From assembly GCF_034047335.1 (NCBI RefSeq), contig NZ_CP139137.1, positions 1,860,001 to 1,924,000 on the forward strand: DNA of 64,000 bases, written 5' to 3'. The notes beneath the pieces were generated by a model, which was not told where the DNA came from, ran no database searches, and saw only the letters and a list, made by a program, of their open reading frames with translations. Origin of the DNA: Chryseobacterium sp. JJR-5R (GTDB lineage Bacteria > Bacteroidota > Bacteroidia > Flavobacteriales > Weeksellaceae). A program made the translations under genes and the position numbers. Positions 49,480 through 59,085 of this stretch are shown one piece after another (the first letter of the stretch is position 1; each line of letters opens with the position of its first letter).

Positions 49480-49708
49480 TTGAAAAGAAGAGGGCCGCTA
49501 AAAAAAGTTTTATGTCCGAAGCGCGGCGGTAATAGTGATCAACAGACCTATATTAAATCCGCACAAACCTAACAAAGTGGTTCGACGACCAATGGGAGTC
49601 AATTTTTAAACTTTTTCAGCGTAGGCTCAATTTGTAGCGTAAAAAGTTTTGGGGTCTTGATCTTTTGGTTCTTTTGTTTCAAGACAAAAGAATATGTGAA
49701 TTAATAGC
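49480..49708. other. Non-coding stretch with a self-complementary AAAGAA/TTCTTT segment
   Basis: No gene was found. Near 49640-49692 the sequence runs GTCTTGATCTTTTGGTTC to TTTGTTTCAAGACAAAAGAA, whose parts pair with each other. I have seen segments of this style between flavobacterial genes, so it is probably another intergenic repeat. Confidence 0.4.
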
Positions 49709-49757
49709 ACCAACTTCTCGATACAATTTTTCTTCGAAAAATCACTCGAAGAGACGG
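49709..49757. repeat. Inverted-repeat element, half copy 4
   Basis: ACTTCTCGATACAATTTTTC is followed by CACTCGAAGAGACGG: a diverged short copy of the same element. Confidence 0.6.
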
Positions 49758-49827
49758 CAGCAGCCCATCAATCAACGGAATTAGCTTATCTGGAAGTATC
49801 TGATTGACATTTTTGCGGTTGGTCGTT

Positions 49828-49875
49828 CACCGGTTCTCAATATAAATTTCTTCAGAATTTCTACTCGAACTGACG
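49828..49875. repeat. Inverted-repeat element, half copy 5
   Basis: CACCGGTTCTCAATATAAAT continues to CTACTCGAACTGACG, again the left half without its mirror partner. Confidence 0.65.
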
Positions 49876-49922
49876 CAATAAACAAGTTGAGCACGCAAGA
49901 CCTTCATTTCAGCAGAAGACCA

Positions 49923-50342
<420 letters not shown>

Positions 50343-50400
50343 TCATCAACGGCAAAGCGGAGGTAAGATAGTTTACTGTTGTTTTTTTAGATTTGTCCTC

Positions 50401-50607
50401 ATGCTGTATGCCGTATCCATCATCAATACAGTCACTTTTGCCCTCTTCGGCATTGACAAACGGAAGGCCGTGAAGCACCGTAAGCGGATACTGGAAACTT
50501 ACCTGCTCATGCTTACTTTCCTGGGCGGAACTGCAGGGGCCACTATAAGGATGTTTGCATTCAGGCATAAAATTTCAAAGCAATCGTTTTTATTGAAACA
50601 AGTTTAA
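50401..50607 (+). CDS. Short DUF1294 family protein
   Basis: From ATG 50401 a 68-residue protein contains the DUF1294 core 'FALFGIDKRKAVKHRKRI', 'LMLTFLGGTAGATIRM' and 'FAFRHKISKQSFLLK'. It stops two residues after that core, so the last membrane helix present in the 48184 paralogue is missing. The frame is open upstream to 50278, but that part has no family resemblance. It may be a truncated duplicate. Confidence 0.72.
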   Translation: MLYAVSIINTVTFALFGIDKRKAVKHRKRILETYLLMLTFLGGTAGATIRMFAFRHKISKQSFLLKQV

Positions 50608-50861
50608 TTATCATTATTCAGGGCATAATGCTTTATTTTTTGAACTGGTATTTTTAAGAATTATTATAATCTGATGACGCTTAACCGCTGATGCCTGCGG
50701 CGTTTTTGTTTAAATATTGATTTTCCGGCTCTGATTTTTTCCTTTAAATCATATACTCATTGCCCAGCATAGAGATGGCTGAAAAGTACGGTGTTTTAAT
50801 TTCCTCATTATGAATTTGTTAATAAATAAAACTTCATGATGAGTTTTTAATTAAAAATCAC

Positions 50862-50869
50862 TATTTTTG
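50862..50869 (+). promoter_or_regulatory. -7 box of typA (TATTTTTG)
   Basis: TATTTTTG fits TAnnTTTG and lies 18 bases before ATG 50888, giving a leader of about 15 bases. Confidence 0.6.
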
Positions 50870-50887
50870 CACCCGTAAAAATCTTTT

Positions 50888-52696
50888 ATGCAAAACATTA
50901 GAAATATTGCGATTATCGCACACGTTGACCACGGGAAGACGACTTTGGTTGACAAAATCATCCACGCTACCAATATTTTCAGGGAAAATCAGGAGAGCGG
51001 GGAATTAATTATGGATAACAATGATCTTGAAAGAGAAAGAGGGATCACGATCTTATCCAAAAATATTTCTGTTACTTATAAAGGCACGAAAATTAACGTA
51101 ATCGATACACCCGGTCACGCCGATTTCGGTGGTGAGGTAGAAAGGGTATTGAAAATGGCAGACGGGGTTATTTTGTTGGTGGATGCCTTTGAAGGACCAA
51201 TGCCGCAGACAAGATTCGTGCTTCAGAAAGCACTGGAATTAGGATTAAGACCGTTAGTGGTAATCAATAAAGTAGACAAGCCGAACTGCCGTCCGGACGA
51301 AGTTCACGATCAGGTATTCGACCTGTTCTTCAACCTTGAGGCTACCGAAGAGCAATTGGATTTCCCTACGTTCTACGGTTCTTCAAAACAGGGCTGGTTC
51401 AATACTTCCCTGGAGCAGACCGAAGATATTTTCCCGTTACTTGACGGTATCTTACAGTATGTTCCTGCGCCTAAAGTAGCGGAAGGGCCGCTTCAGATGC
51501 AGATTGTTTCCCTTGATTTCTCTTCTTTCTTAGGAAGAATTGCAATCGGGAAAGTAATCAGAGGGGAGATTAAAGAATCCCAGTGGATCGGACTGGCACA
51601 GGCAGACGGGAAAATCGTAAAAGGAAAAGTAAAGGAATTGTACGTTTTCGAAGGATTAGGAAAGAAAAAAGTAGCCGAAGTAAAAGCCGGGGATATCTGT
51701 GCCGTAGTCGGTTTTGACGCGTTCCAGATCGGTGATTCATTCGTAGACCTTGAAAACCCTGAGCCATTGCCGAGAACAGCGATTGACGAGCCTACGCTGA
51801 ATATGACATTCTCTATCAACAACTCGCCTTTCTTCGGAAAAGACGGTAAATATGTAACGTCCAATCACCTGAAAGAAAGACTGACGAAAGAACTGGAGAA
51901 AAACCTGGCATTGAGGGTTCAGCAGACCGATGATGCCAATACGTTCCTGGTTTTCGGTAGAGGGATCCTTCACTTATCCGTTTTAATTGAAACAATGAGA
52001 AGAGAAGGATATGAAATGACCATCGGTCAGCCGCAGGTAATCCTGAGAGAAGATGAAAACGGACAAAAACTGGAGCCTTACGAATCTTTGGTGGTGGACG
52101 TTCCTGAAGAATTTGCTTCAAGGGTAATCGACCTGGCTACCCAGAGAAAAGGGGACCTTCACATCATGGAAACCAAAGGGGAGATGCAGCATATGGAATT
52201 TGAAATTCCATCAAGAGGTCTGATCGGATTACGTTCCCAGATGCTTACGGCTACTGCCGGTGAAGCCATCATGGCGCACCGTTTCACGGAATACAAGCCT
52301 TTCAAAGGAGCCATTCCGGGAAGAAGCAACGGGGTACTGATCAGCAAGACCCAAGGGCCTGCTACGGAATATTCCATTGCCAAGCTTCAGGATAGAGGTA
52401 AGTTTTATGTTGATCCGGGTGAGGAAATCTACGCAGGGATGATCATCGGGGAACAGAACAAGCCTGGTGACCTGGTGGTAAACATCGTGGAAGCAAAACA
52501 GCTGAACAACATGAGGGCTTCCGGAAAAGATAAGGATACCGGTGTGGCGCCTAAAATTTTATTCTCACTTGAAGAATGTATGGAATACATCCAGGGCGAT
52601 GAAGCCATCGAGGTAACCCCGAACTTCATCCGTATGAGAAAGAAAGTGCTTTCTGAAGAAGAAAGAAAAAGAACGGAAAGATCTGCGAAAGCATAA
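50888..52696 (+). CDS. typA: Ribosome-associated translational GTPase TypA/BipA
   Basis: A 602-residue GTPase of the usual family length. G1 is '[16 protein letters not shown]', G2 '[11 protein letters not shown]', G3 '[16 protein letters not shown]' and G4 '[13 protein letters not shown]'. Domain II and the C-terminal EF-G-like part follow ('[20 protein letters not shown]', '[13 protein letters not shown]'), then the BipA-specific end ('[16 protein letters not shown]'). It acts on the 70S ribosome during stress and in 50S assembly. It is a single-gene unit with its own promoter box and a terminator at 52768. Confidence 0.97.
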   Translation: MQNIRNIAIIAHVDHGKTTLVDKIIHATNIFRENQESGELIMDNNDLERERGITILSKNISVTYKGTKINVIDTPGHADFGGEVERVLKMADGVILLVDAFEGPMPQTRFVLQKALELGLRPLVVINKVDKPNCRPDEVHDQVFDLFFNLEATEEQLDFPTFYGSSKQGWFNTSLEQTEDIFPLLDGILQYVPAPKVAEGPLQMQIVSLDFSSFLGRIAIGKVIRGEIKESQWIGLAQADGKIVKGKVKELYVFEGLGKKKVAEVKAGDICAVVGFDAFQIGDSFVDLENPEPLPRTAIDEPTLNMTFSINNSPFFGKDGKYVTSNHLKERLTKELEKNLALRVQQTDDANTFLVFGRGILHLSVLIETMRREGYEMTIGQPQVILREDENGQKLEPYESLVVDVPEEFASRVIDLATQRKGDLHIMETKGEMQHMEFEIPSRGLIGLRSQMLTATAGEAIMAHRFTEYKPFKGAIPGRSNGVLISKTQGPATEYSIAKLQDRGKFYVDPGEEIYAGMIIGEQNKPGDLVVNIVEAKQLNNMRASGKDKDTGVAPKILFSLEECMEYIQGDEAIEVTPNFIRMRKKVLSEEERKRTERSAKA

Positions 52697-52767
52697 TCAA
52701 CCGGTCAAAAATTAAAACATACGGTTCTCTGCAGCATTTATGCTGATGAAGGCCGGTGACCATATTA

Positions 52768-52797
52768 ACCTTCCGGCACAGGGCCGGAAGGTTTTTT
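52768..52797 (+). terminator. Rho-independent terminator of typA
   Basis: ACCTTCCGGC and GCCGGAAGGT form a perfect 10-bp stem with a 5-base loop, followed by TTTTT. Confidence 0.88.
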
Positions 52798-52908
52798 ATG
52801 GATATATTGTAAATCAAACTGATTGTATTCTGGAACATAATCAGCCATCCTTCTTAAATAAAGCACCTGGTTTAAATCCAGGATTGCCTGAAGTCTGGAC
52901 AGCATTAC

Positions 52909-52943
52909 AAAAAAGCAGGAACCGTTTGGGTTCCTGCTTTTTT
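52909..52943. terminator. Bidirectional terminator
   Basis: AAAAAAGCAGGAACC and GGTTCCTGCTTTTTT pair over 15 bp with a 5-base loop. The A and T runs on both sides let it work for typA and for the convergent secreted-protein genes. Confidence 0.88.
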
Positions 52944-52969
52944 GTATATTTATTTTTAGTGTATCTGTA

Positions 52970-53527
52970 CTATTTGCTCCAGAATGTCCATTCCCTGCCA
53001 TTGTATACCGCAAGCTGGTTATTGGAAGTAACGTACACAACCATACCTGCGCTTGGATTGACAATATCGCGATAAGAGTTGACCCTGGGCAGTATCATCG
53101 CTTTATTCGTGTCAGCCAGTACAAGGATGCCGTTGGTGGTATCGGCAGGCGTTCCGCCGATCCGCGTACCGGCCGTGCTGATTTCCGGATCCGCGTCGGG
53201 TACATTAAGTACAGCTGGGATTCCGGCTCCGTTGGATAGGTCAATCCAGCCGGATATGGCGGTTGCATCCGCCGCTGTCCCGATGCCGTATTTCAGTTTC
53301 TGGTCTGAGCTGTCAAAGATCATGGTCCCGGGTACGGAGGCCGAGAGCGTTGTGGTATTGGTTACCCATGGCAATATCATTCCCTTGGTGCCGCCTGTGG
53401 CATTTCCGAACTCTATTGATACAAATTCATTGGCAGGAGAAGCGGACGGACTGGTTTTACCCACCGTAATCTGTCCGGAAAGCAGTGCCGCCGCACATGC
53501 TGCTGTTGCAGTTATAATTTTTTTCAT
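52970..53527 (-). CDS. Secreted hypothetical protein, 185 residues
   Basis: From ATG 53527 the protein has a signal peptide (MKKIITATAACAAALLSG). The frame runs nine codons further upstream, but the signal fits this start. The mature part is low in charge and rich in Thr, Ser, Ala and Gly, with paired phrases 'GGTKGMILPWV' and 'NKAMILPRV' and two 'GxMxFD/VVY' strands ('GTMIFDSSDQKLKYG', 'GMVVYVTSNNQLAVYNG'). The last phrase is the common 'LxVYNGxxW' end of flavobacterial surface proteins. It lies 7 bases after the lectin gene in one operon and shares with it the 'MxFDT..LxLYDGSSW' style. Confidence 0.7.
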   Translation of the reverse strand: MKKIITATAACAAALLSGQITVGKTSPSASPANEFVSIEFGNATGGTKGMILPWVTNTTTLSASVPGTMIFDSSDQKLKYGIGTAADATAISGWIDLSNGAGIPAVLNVPDADPEISTAGTRIGGTPADTTNGILVLADTNKAMILPRVNSYRDIVNPSAGMVVYVTSNNQLAVYNGREWTFWSK

Positions 53528-53534
53528 AATGGAT

Positions 53535-55031
53535 TTATTGGTTAAAGTCGTCACAGGTTTGGTTTGTATAACAATTCCATGAAGAACCGTCGTAAAGTTT
53601 AAGGCAGTTCAGCGTGGTATCAAACACCATCATCCCGGCTACAGGCACTGCAATGGCAGAAATCTGTGCAGTGGTCAGCCTGTTGATAACCAAACCTTTG
53701 GTCTTGGCATCCAGTGCAGCATAAGCCCCGTTCATTTTCATCGGCCAGTTGCCGTTAGCGGTTCCCGCTCTTCCCAATGATGTGATGCCGAAAGTGGTGG
53801 GTGCTGCAGTTCCAATGGTAACAGCAGGGCGGAAGCAACGGCTGCATTCAGGATCTCCCTGCGCGATCAGCTTGCTGGTTCCGATATCCTGGCCCACCGT
53901 CATGGTAGGAGAACTCATCACACCCGCTGAATTACTGGGGTTGGAAGTTGCATTGTAATTGTTCCCGGCACCGTTGACCAATTGCGGGATCCCGTTGGCG
54001 TTTGTCGAAGTACTGATTACCTGTGAAGGCGTTCCCGGAGTGGAACCGTCAAAAGTCACCTTGATCTGTCCTCGGTAAGCATAATTGGGATCTGTGGTGG
54101 GAAGGGTAAGCGGGTGTACCTGGTTATAACGGACACCGGCACTGCCTTCCAGCGCATCCGGGCAGCCGTCTTTGTCAGAATCCGTATCCAGGCGGTCTAC
54201 CACTCCGTCGTCATCCGTATCCAGGTCTACCGGAAGCTGGGAACATACATTGGTAAACCTGATGCTCTGTTCATTGACGGCTCCTCCTGTTGATGCCGTA
54301 TAGCCGAAGTAGACTTTGCTTACCCCTCCGAAATAACTCGTTATCGGGTTAGCGGCAGGAAATGTATAAGATCCCGCGAGAACTCCGCTGACCGTATAGG
54401 AAAGTGTTTTTGAAGGAAAATCCCAGGTTACCACAACCGTATGCCAGACACCATCCTCAATATTGCCCAGGTCCACCGCGGTGGTCAGCATTCCGTTGAC
54501 CTGGTCGGCCGAAGTCCAGATCTGCCCGTGATCATTGGGGATGTCACCAAGCACCGGCCCGTTGTCATAAGTGTCGATTTCAAGCACGATTCCGTTGGCG
54601 ATTCCCTGGGCGCCGATTCCCTGGCCTGCGCCTCCCGATGCATCAACACCGTCAGGAGAGTTCTGGAATACGGTAGCCAGCCCGTCGGCCCCGTTGTCGT
54701 CCGTTCCAAGATAAGCATCATATGTCAGGACAAAACTCCTGGCGAAATTTACTTTTCCGTAGGTCCATGCCTGGCCGGACTGGTAATTGGTGGCAGCGGT
54801 GATACGGATCTCCTCATTATTGATCTGGACTGCGCTTCCGTCCAGTTTGAAGATGTCGGAGATTTCAGCATTCAGCCCCCGTTCAACACAATCCGGAATG
54901 CCGTCATTGTCGTCATCAAGATCTATGGAATTCGGGATTCCGTCCCCGTCAGAATCCAGGGTTTGTGCATGCAGTGAACAGCCTGAGATAATTAACAGGA
55001 TAACACATAAAGATTTAAATTTTTTTGTCAT
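53535..55031 (-). CDS. Secreted L-type-lectin-like protein with thrombospondin type 3 repeats
   Basis: A 498-residue exported protein (signal about residues 1-22, ending SLHA). TSP3 calcium repeats follow at once ('DSDGDGIPNSIDLDDDNDG'), then a legume-lectin-like beta sandwich ('SFVLTYDAYLGTDDNGADG', 'GIVLEIDTYDNG', 'HTVVVTWDFPSKTLSYTVSG') and another TSP3 block ('DTDDDGVVDRLDTDSDKDG'). The tail has the 'GMMVFDTTLNCLKLYDGSSW' motif of flavobacterial surface proteins. It probably binds glycans outside the cell. A T9SS sorting domain is not visible. It is the first gene of a leftward pair. Confidence 0.82.
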   Translation of the reverse strand: MTKKFKSLCVILLIISGCSLHAQTLDSDGDGIPNSIDLDDDNDGIPDCVERGLNAEISDIFKLDGSAVQINNEEIRITAATNYQSGQAWTYGKVNFARSFVLTYDAYLGTDDNGADGLATVFQNSPDGVDASGGAGQGIGAQGIANGIVLEIDTYDNGPVLGDIPNDHGQIWTSADQVNGMLTTAVDLGNIEDGVWHTVVVTWDFPSKTLSYTVSGVLAGSYTFPAANPITSYFGGVSKVYFGYTASTGGAVNEQSIRFTNVCSQLPVDLDTDDDGVVDRLDTDSDKDGCPDALEGSAGVRYNQVHPLTLPTTDPNYAYRGQIKVTFDGSTPGTPSQVISTSTNANGIPQLVNGAGNNYNATSNPSNSAGVMSSPTMTVGQDIGTSKLIAQGDPECSRCFRPAVTIGTAAPTTFGITSLGRAGTANGNWPMKMNGAYAALDAKTKGLVINRLTTAQISAIAVPVAGMMVFDTTLNCLKLYDGSSWNCYTNQTCDDFNQ

Positions 55032-55066
55032 ATAAAGTGATTTGGTTAAATTTTTTTTACATTTTG

Positions 55067-55074
55067 CAAAAATA
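55067..55074 (-). promoter_or_regulatory. -7 box of the lectin operon (TATTTTTG, minus strand)
   Basis: The minus strand reads TATTTTTG 35 bases before ATG 55031, an exact TAnnTTTG match. The rest of the 55032-55323 gap is AT-rich without a gene. Confidence 0.55.
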
Positions 55075-55323
55075 TCAATTAAATTGTAAAATATACATAC
55101 CCAATCATTGAAAAAATAGATTTACCTACTTGGGCATTAAATATTTATTGCTTAATTTCAATGCAGGCCGAACCCAGCTTAAAATGTAATCCGTATCAAT
55201 GATACTGTCATGTATTTAGAAAGACCGGCAGACACAAGATTCCTGATTTAAAATGTACTTGAGAAAAAACAGAGAAGTAAGTATCCACTGCAACTGCGGC
55301 TGAATTTTTGTATAAAACCAACC

Positions 55324-56436
55324 ATGAGCCGGCTAAAACATTTATTTTTTCTTACAGCAATGGCAGGGATTATTGTTTCCTGTGACGGACTGAAAATGAC
55401 CAAAAATATTTTCGAAACCTCTGAGCGTGCCAAATACGAGCGGAGCTTTTCAGGAGCCGACAGCCTGATGGCCCAATGGAAATCCGGCTTTACGGCAGCT
55501 GCATCCAGCAAACTCAAAATAACGGACGGCACCTCGCTGACCATAGCTCCACCAGGCAACGAAGTTCTACATGCGGCAGGCTACTCCCTGGAACTGAAAA
55601 AAGGTGACCTTCTGGTGATTGAAGCCGTAACCGCAACTCCGGAATCAAAGATCTTTACCGATATCCTGGAAGAAAATACCGATACAGACAAGCCGGAAAG
55701 CGGTCTGCTTAAAAATAACCGTTTTACCAGATTTACTGAAAACAGCGGCTGGCATAAAATCATCATCCAGCCTGAAATAGGGTACCGCGGAACCCTGGAG
55801 CTGAAGATCTATACACAGCCGTCCCTTGCTTTCCCTGTAGCCGGAAAAGCCAACCGTGATGTACAGAGCTTCTGGGGCGCGAGCCGTGACGGCGGAGGCA
55901 GGAGCCATGAAGGGGTGGATATTTTTGCATCCCTCGGAACACCGGTAGTTGCCGTAACCGACGGGTTTGTGACCCGGACCGGAAACCAGGGCCTTGGAGG
56001 AAAGCAGGTCTGGCTGCGGGATGGTGTATTGGGGAATTCCTATTATTATGCCCATCTCGACAGTGTAATGACAACGGATGGCAAACAGGTAAAAACCGGC
56101 GATACTCTCGGCAGGGTAGGGAATACAGGAAATGCCGCAGGCGGGCCGACCCATCTGCATTTCGGGATTTATACAGCAGGCGGAGCCGTAGACCCTTATC
56201 CTTATATCCGCAAACGGGAGGCTCCTGCATTTAAAAACGGTTCAAAAAACATTTCAGGACAATCTATTAAATCCGGGACCACGCTCCGTACGGGCCCGGG
56301 TTCCCAATATGATGCGGTGATAAAAGCAGAGCGTAAGACATCCGTAAAAGTACTCGCCGCCATCGGGTCATGGTGCCACGTCAGGATCCCGGATGGTACG
56401 GAAGGTTTTGTTTCTGCTGAAAGGATACAGCAGTAA
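55324..56436 (+). CDS. M23 family metallopeptidase lipoprotein with C-terminal SH3 domain
   Basis: A 370-residue lipoprotein: lipobox 'GIIVSC' puts the lipidated Cys at residue 20. A beta-rich region of about 150 residues precedes the M23 domain, which shows 'SHEGVDIFASLGTPVVAVTD' (HxxxD), 'YYYAHLDSV' and 'GGPTHLHFGIY' (HxH), the full zinc and catalytic set. Residues about 305-370 form a bacterial SH3 domain ('TTLRTGPGSQYDAVIKA', 'WCHVRIPDGTEGFVSAE'). Active M23 enzymes cut peptidoglycan cross-bridges or stems. It is anchored in the envelope and likely acts in cell-wall remodelling. Confidence 0.92.
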   Translation: MSRLKHLFFLTAMAGIIVSCDGLKMTKNIFETSERAKYERSFSGADSLMAQWKSGFTAAASSKLKITDGTSLTIAPPGNEVLHAAGYSLELKKGDLLVIEAVTATPESKIFTDILEENTDTDKPESGLLKNNRFTRFTENSGWHKIIIQPEIGYRGTLELKIYTQPSLAFPVAGKANRDVQSFWGASRDGGGRSHEGVDIFASLGTPVVAVTDGFVTRTGNQGLGGKQVWLRDGVLGNSYYYAHLDSVMTTDGKQVKTGDTLGRVGNTGNAAGGPTHLHFGIYTAGGAVDPYPYIRKREAPAFKNGSKNISGQSIKSGTTLRTGPGSQYDAVIKAERKTSVKVLAAIGSWCHVRIPDGTEGFVSAERIQQ

Positions 56437-56555
56437 AGAAAATTTCTGTCAGATTCATTGTTTCTGTCTGTCAATTTTCTTGTTTTATTTCTTCTTGTTT
56501 GAAATTAAAAACCCTCTTCCTGTTCAAATAAAAAGAATAATATTATTTTTGTGCC

Positions 56556-58148
56556 ATGAACATCCGGAATATCAAGCAAACTTTCTTTTTTCTTTCCGCA
56601 GTGACAATGGCTTCCTGCGCTTCACAAAAAGCCAATACCACCGTAAGGAAACCGGTTAGGGAATCTAAACCTGCCGCTCCTGTAAAACCTGTAACAGCAA
56701 CTGCTGGAGTAACTATACCTGCAGAAGAGGTTTTCCGAACCAGCCTTCCTGAAATTAAAAGGGAATTCCGAGGTGCCTGGATTGCCAGTGTAGCGAACAT
56801 CAACTGGCCGTCAAGAAATAACCTGACTGTTGACCAGCAAAAAGCAGAAGCCATTAAAATGCTGGATCTCCTTGAAGAGAACAATTTCAATGCTGTCATT
56901 TTTCAGGCCAGGCCTTCTGCAGATGCCCTGTACACCAGCAGTATAGAACCCTGGTCATACTTCCTGACCGGACAGACTGGCAGGGCGCCGTATCCGAATT
57001 ATGACCCTCTCCAGTTCTGGATTGAAGAAGCCCATAAAAGAGGAATGGAGCTTCACGTATGGCTGAATCCTTACCGCGCCCATCACAGCAACGGCGGTTC
57101 CGTCAATAGCCTGTCCATGGTCAATAAGCTTTCCGATATTGTGATCAGGCTGAGAAACGGGATGTACTGGTTTGATCCTGCCAACCCAAAAACCCAGGGC
57201 CATGTCTCGAATGTGGTAAAGGATATTGTAAAAAGGTATGATATCGATGCCGTACATTTCGATGATTATTTTTATCCGTATGCTACCTATAACAACGGTA
57301 CCGACTTCCCGGATTCTGCCAGCTGGAATGAATATGTGCGGAACGGCGGTACTTTAATCAGAGCCGACTGGAGAAGGGATAACGTAAATAAATTTGTGGA
57401 AAGGATTTATAAGGAGATCCATGCAGAAAAAAACTATGTGAGATTCGGGATCAGTCCGTTCGGGATCTGGAAGCCCGGATATCCGCAGGGCGTGGTGGGA
57501 TCTTCGCAGTATGACGAACTGTATGCCGATGCCAAATTATGGCTGAACAAAGGCTGGGTAGACTATTTTTCGCCGCAGCTGTACTGGCCGGTGGAATCCA
57601 AAGGACAGCCTTTTGAACCTTTGCTGAGCTGGTGGAAATCTGAGAATATATTGAACCGCCACCTCTGGCCGGGATTAAATACAGTAGAGGTAAAAGCTTC
57701 TGACCGTCCCACAGAAATTAAGAACCAGATTGAAATCTCCAGGCAGGTACTGGGCAATGATGCCGGGGAAATCCACTGGAGCATAGCAGGACTTACAAAA
57801 AATGCAAATATGCTTCCTGCCCTGAAAAACGGGCCCTATAAGGAAAAAGCCCTGGTGCCCAAGACGCCGTGGCTGAAAACGGTTCCGATCCAGGCACCCA
57901 CCTTATTTATCAATGATAACGGCAGTTCCGCACAGGTAAGCTGGAGCACTAAAAATATCAGCCAGGTCTTCCAGTGGGTCCTGTTTACCCAGTACAGCGG
58001 AGTATGGGAAACGGAAATCCTGACACTGGAACAGCTCTCCAAAGAAATCCCCAAATCTAAAGACGGCAAAATCCTTAATGCCGTAGCGATCAAAGCCATC
58101 GACCGCCTGGGCAATGAAAGCGACTATACGGCGAAGAAAGTAAAATAG
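56556..58148 (+). CDS. Family 10 glycosyl hydrolase-like (GHL10/DUF187) lipoprotein
   Basis: A 530-residue lipoprotein (lipobox 'TMASC', Cys about residue 21). The GHL10 TIM barrel opens 'REFRGAWIASVANINWPS', then 'NFNAVIFQARPSADALY', 'GMELHVWLNPYRAHH', 'YDIDAVHFDDYFYPY' and 'FGISPFGIWKPGYP', the usual order for DUF187 proteins. C-terminal beta domains follow. Related enzymes act on peptidoglycan-derived or other amino-sugar glycans. A TATTTTTG box ends only 4 bases before the ATG, so the message may be nearly leaderless. A terminator follows at 58208. Confidence 0.9.
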   Translation: MNIRNIKQTFFFLSAVTMASCASQKANTTVRKPVRESKPAAPVKPVTATAGVTIPAEEVFRTSLPEIKREFRGAWIASVANINWPSRNNLTVDQQKAEAIKMLDLLEENNFNAVIFQARPSADALYTSSIEPWSYFLTGQTGRAPYPNYDPLQFWIEEAHKRGMELHVWLNPYRAHHSNGGSVNSLSMVNKLSDIVIRLRNGMYWFDPANPKTQGHVSNVVKDIVKRYDIDAVHFDDYFYPYATYNNGTDFPDSASWNEYVRNGGTLIRADWRRDNVNKFVERIYKEIHAEKNYVRFGISPFGIWKPGYPQGVVGSSQYDELYADAKLWLNKGWVDYFSPQLYWPVESKGQPFEPLLSWWKSENILNRHLWPGLNTVEVKASDRPTEIKNQIEISRQVLGNDAGEIHWSIAGLTKNANMLPALKNGPYKEKALVPKTPWLKTVPIQAPTLFINDNGSSAQVSWSTKNISQVFQWVLFTQYSGVWETEILTLEQLSKEIPKSKDGKILNAVAIKAIDRLGNESDYTAKKVK

Positions 58149-58207
58149 CTTATTCAAAGAACAGTAAATAGGTAAAAATTCCCTTCCTTACATTGACATA
58201 CCAAAAT

Positions 58208-58240
58208 AAACCGGCCCATGTGAAAATGAGCCGGTTTTAT
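58208..58240 (+). terminator. Rho-independent terminator
   Basis: AAACCGGC and GCCGGTTTT pair around a 14-base loop that itself can extend the stem (CAT/ATG); a T run follows. Confidence 0.8.
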
Positions 58241-58382
58241 TTTAGAATAACTATAAATTATATGTGTAATATCCATCATTTCAGCAGTTTATAAATAGGA
58301 TTTATTCTGTTCCCCGGAATGCATGGGTCACGGAACCATTTTTGTACTATGATCATGACAATCATTAAAATAACATGCAATT

Positions 58383-58934
58383 ATGAATACCAACAGACTT
58401 TCACCCAGGCTCGAACAGGCACTCAGTGACCAGATGAATACAGAAGATTTACAGTCCCGCGTATATTTTTATTATGGGATCTGGGCTGCTGATAAAGGGT
58501 ACGGTGGAATTTCAAACTTTTTATTCCGTCATGCCCAGGAAGAAAGGGACCATGCCGTAAAATTTATGCAGTATGTGCTTAACAGAGGCGGAAAACCGAA
58601 AATTAAGGAGCTTCCTGCACCGGGTGAAGAACCTACAAGCCTTACCCATTGTTTCGATCTTGTTTTCAAGCATGAGGTAGACAATACAACATCAATATAT
58701 AATCTGGTTAACATTGCATTTGAAGAAAAAGACTGGGCTTCCTGGAACTTTCTGCAGTGGTTCGTAAAAGAACAGATTGAAGAAGAGACATTTGCGATGA
58801 ACCTGATTGATAAGTTAAAAATAGCCGGAGGAGACAGGGCAAGTGATGAATCCCTGTTCAGCCTTGATAAAACACTTGAATCCCTGCCAGATGATGCTGA
58901 GCAGGCACAGGATGCTACAGGAGCCAATCCGTAA
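58383..58934 (+). CDS. ftnA: Ferritin, iron-storage protein
   Basis: A 183-residue non-haem ferritin. Ferroxidase ligands are visible in 'SDQMNTEDLQSRVYFYYG' (first Glu), 'HAQEERDHAVKFMQYV' (Glu and His) and 'EQIEEETFAMNLIDKL' (helix D Glu). The C-terminal 20 residues are acidic and extend past the usual end ('SLPDDAEQAQDATG'). The 24-mer stores Fe(III) in the cytoplasm. It stands alone with its own terminator at 58966; no Fur-like box was recognised. Confidence 0.93.
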   Translation: MNTNRLSPRLEQALSDQMNTEDLQSRVYFYYGIWAADKGYGGISNFLFRHAQEERDHAVKFMQYVLNRGGKPKIKELPAPGEEPTSLTHCFDLVFKHEVDNTTSIYNLVNIAFEEKDWASWNFLQWFVKEQIEEETFAMNLIDKLKIAGGDRASDESLFSLDKTLESLPDDAEQAQDATGANP

Positions 58935-58965
58935 GAATAAAACCAGATGAAATAAATTTTTGATG

Positions 58966-58995
58966 ATCTGCCGGTATGCCGGCAGATTTTTTTAT
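58966..58995 (+). terminator. Rho-independent terminator of the ferritin gene
   Basis: ATCTGCCGG and CCGGCAGAT form a perfect 9-bp stem with a 4-base loop, followed by a run of T. Confidence 0.88.
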
Positions 58996-59018
58996 TATGA
59001 AACTCCCTTTAAAATTAC

Positions 59019-59026
59019 TATCTTTG
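59019..59026 (+). promoter_or_regulatory. -7 box of ychF (TATCTTTG)
   Basis: TATCTTTG fits TAnnTTTG and lies 59 bases before ATG 59086. Confidence 0.55.
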
Positions 59027-59085
59027 CACACCTTTATTTTTAACATGCAAGAAGCCGGAAGCCGATTGCTAAAAGCTAAGAAAAT

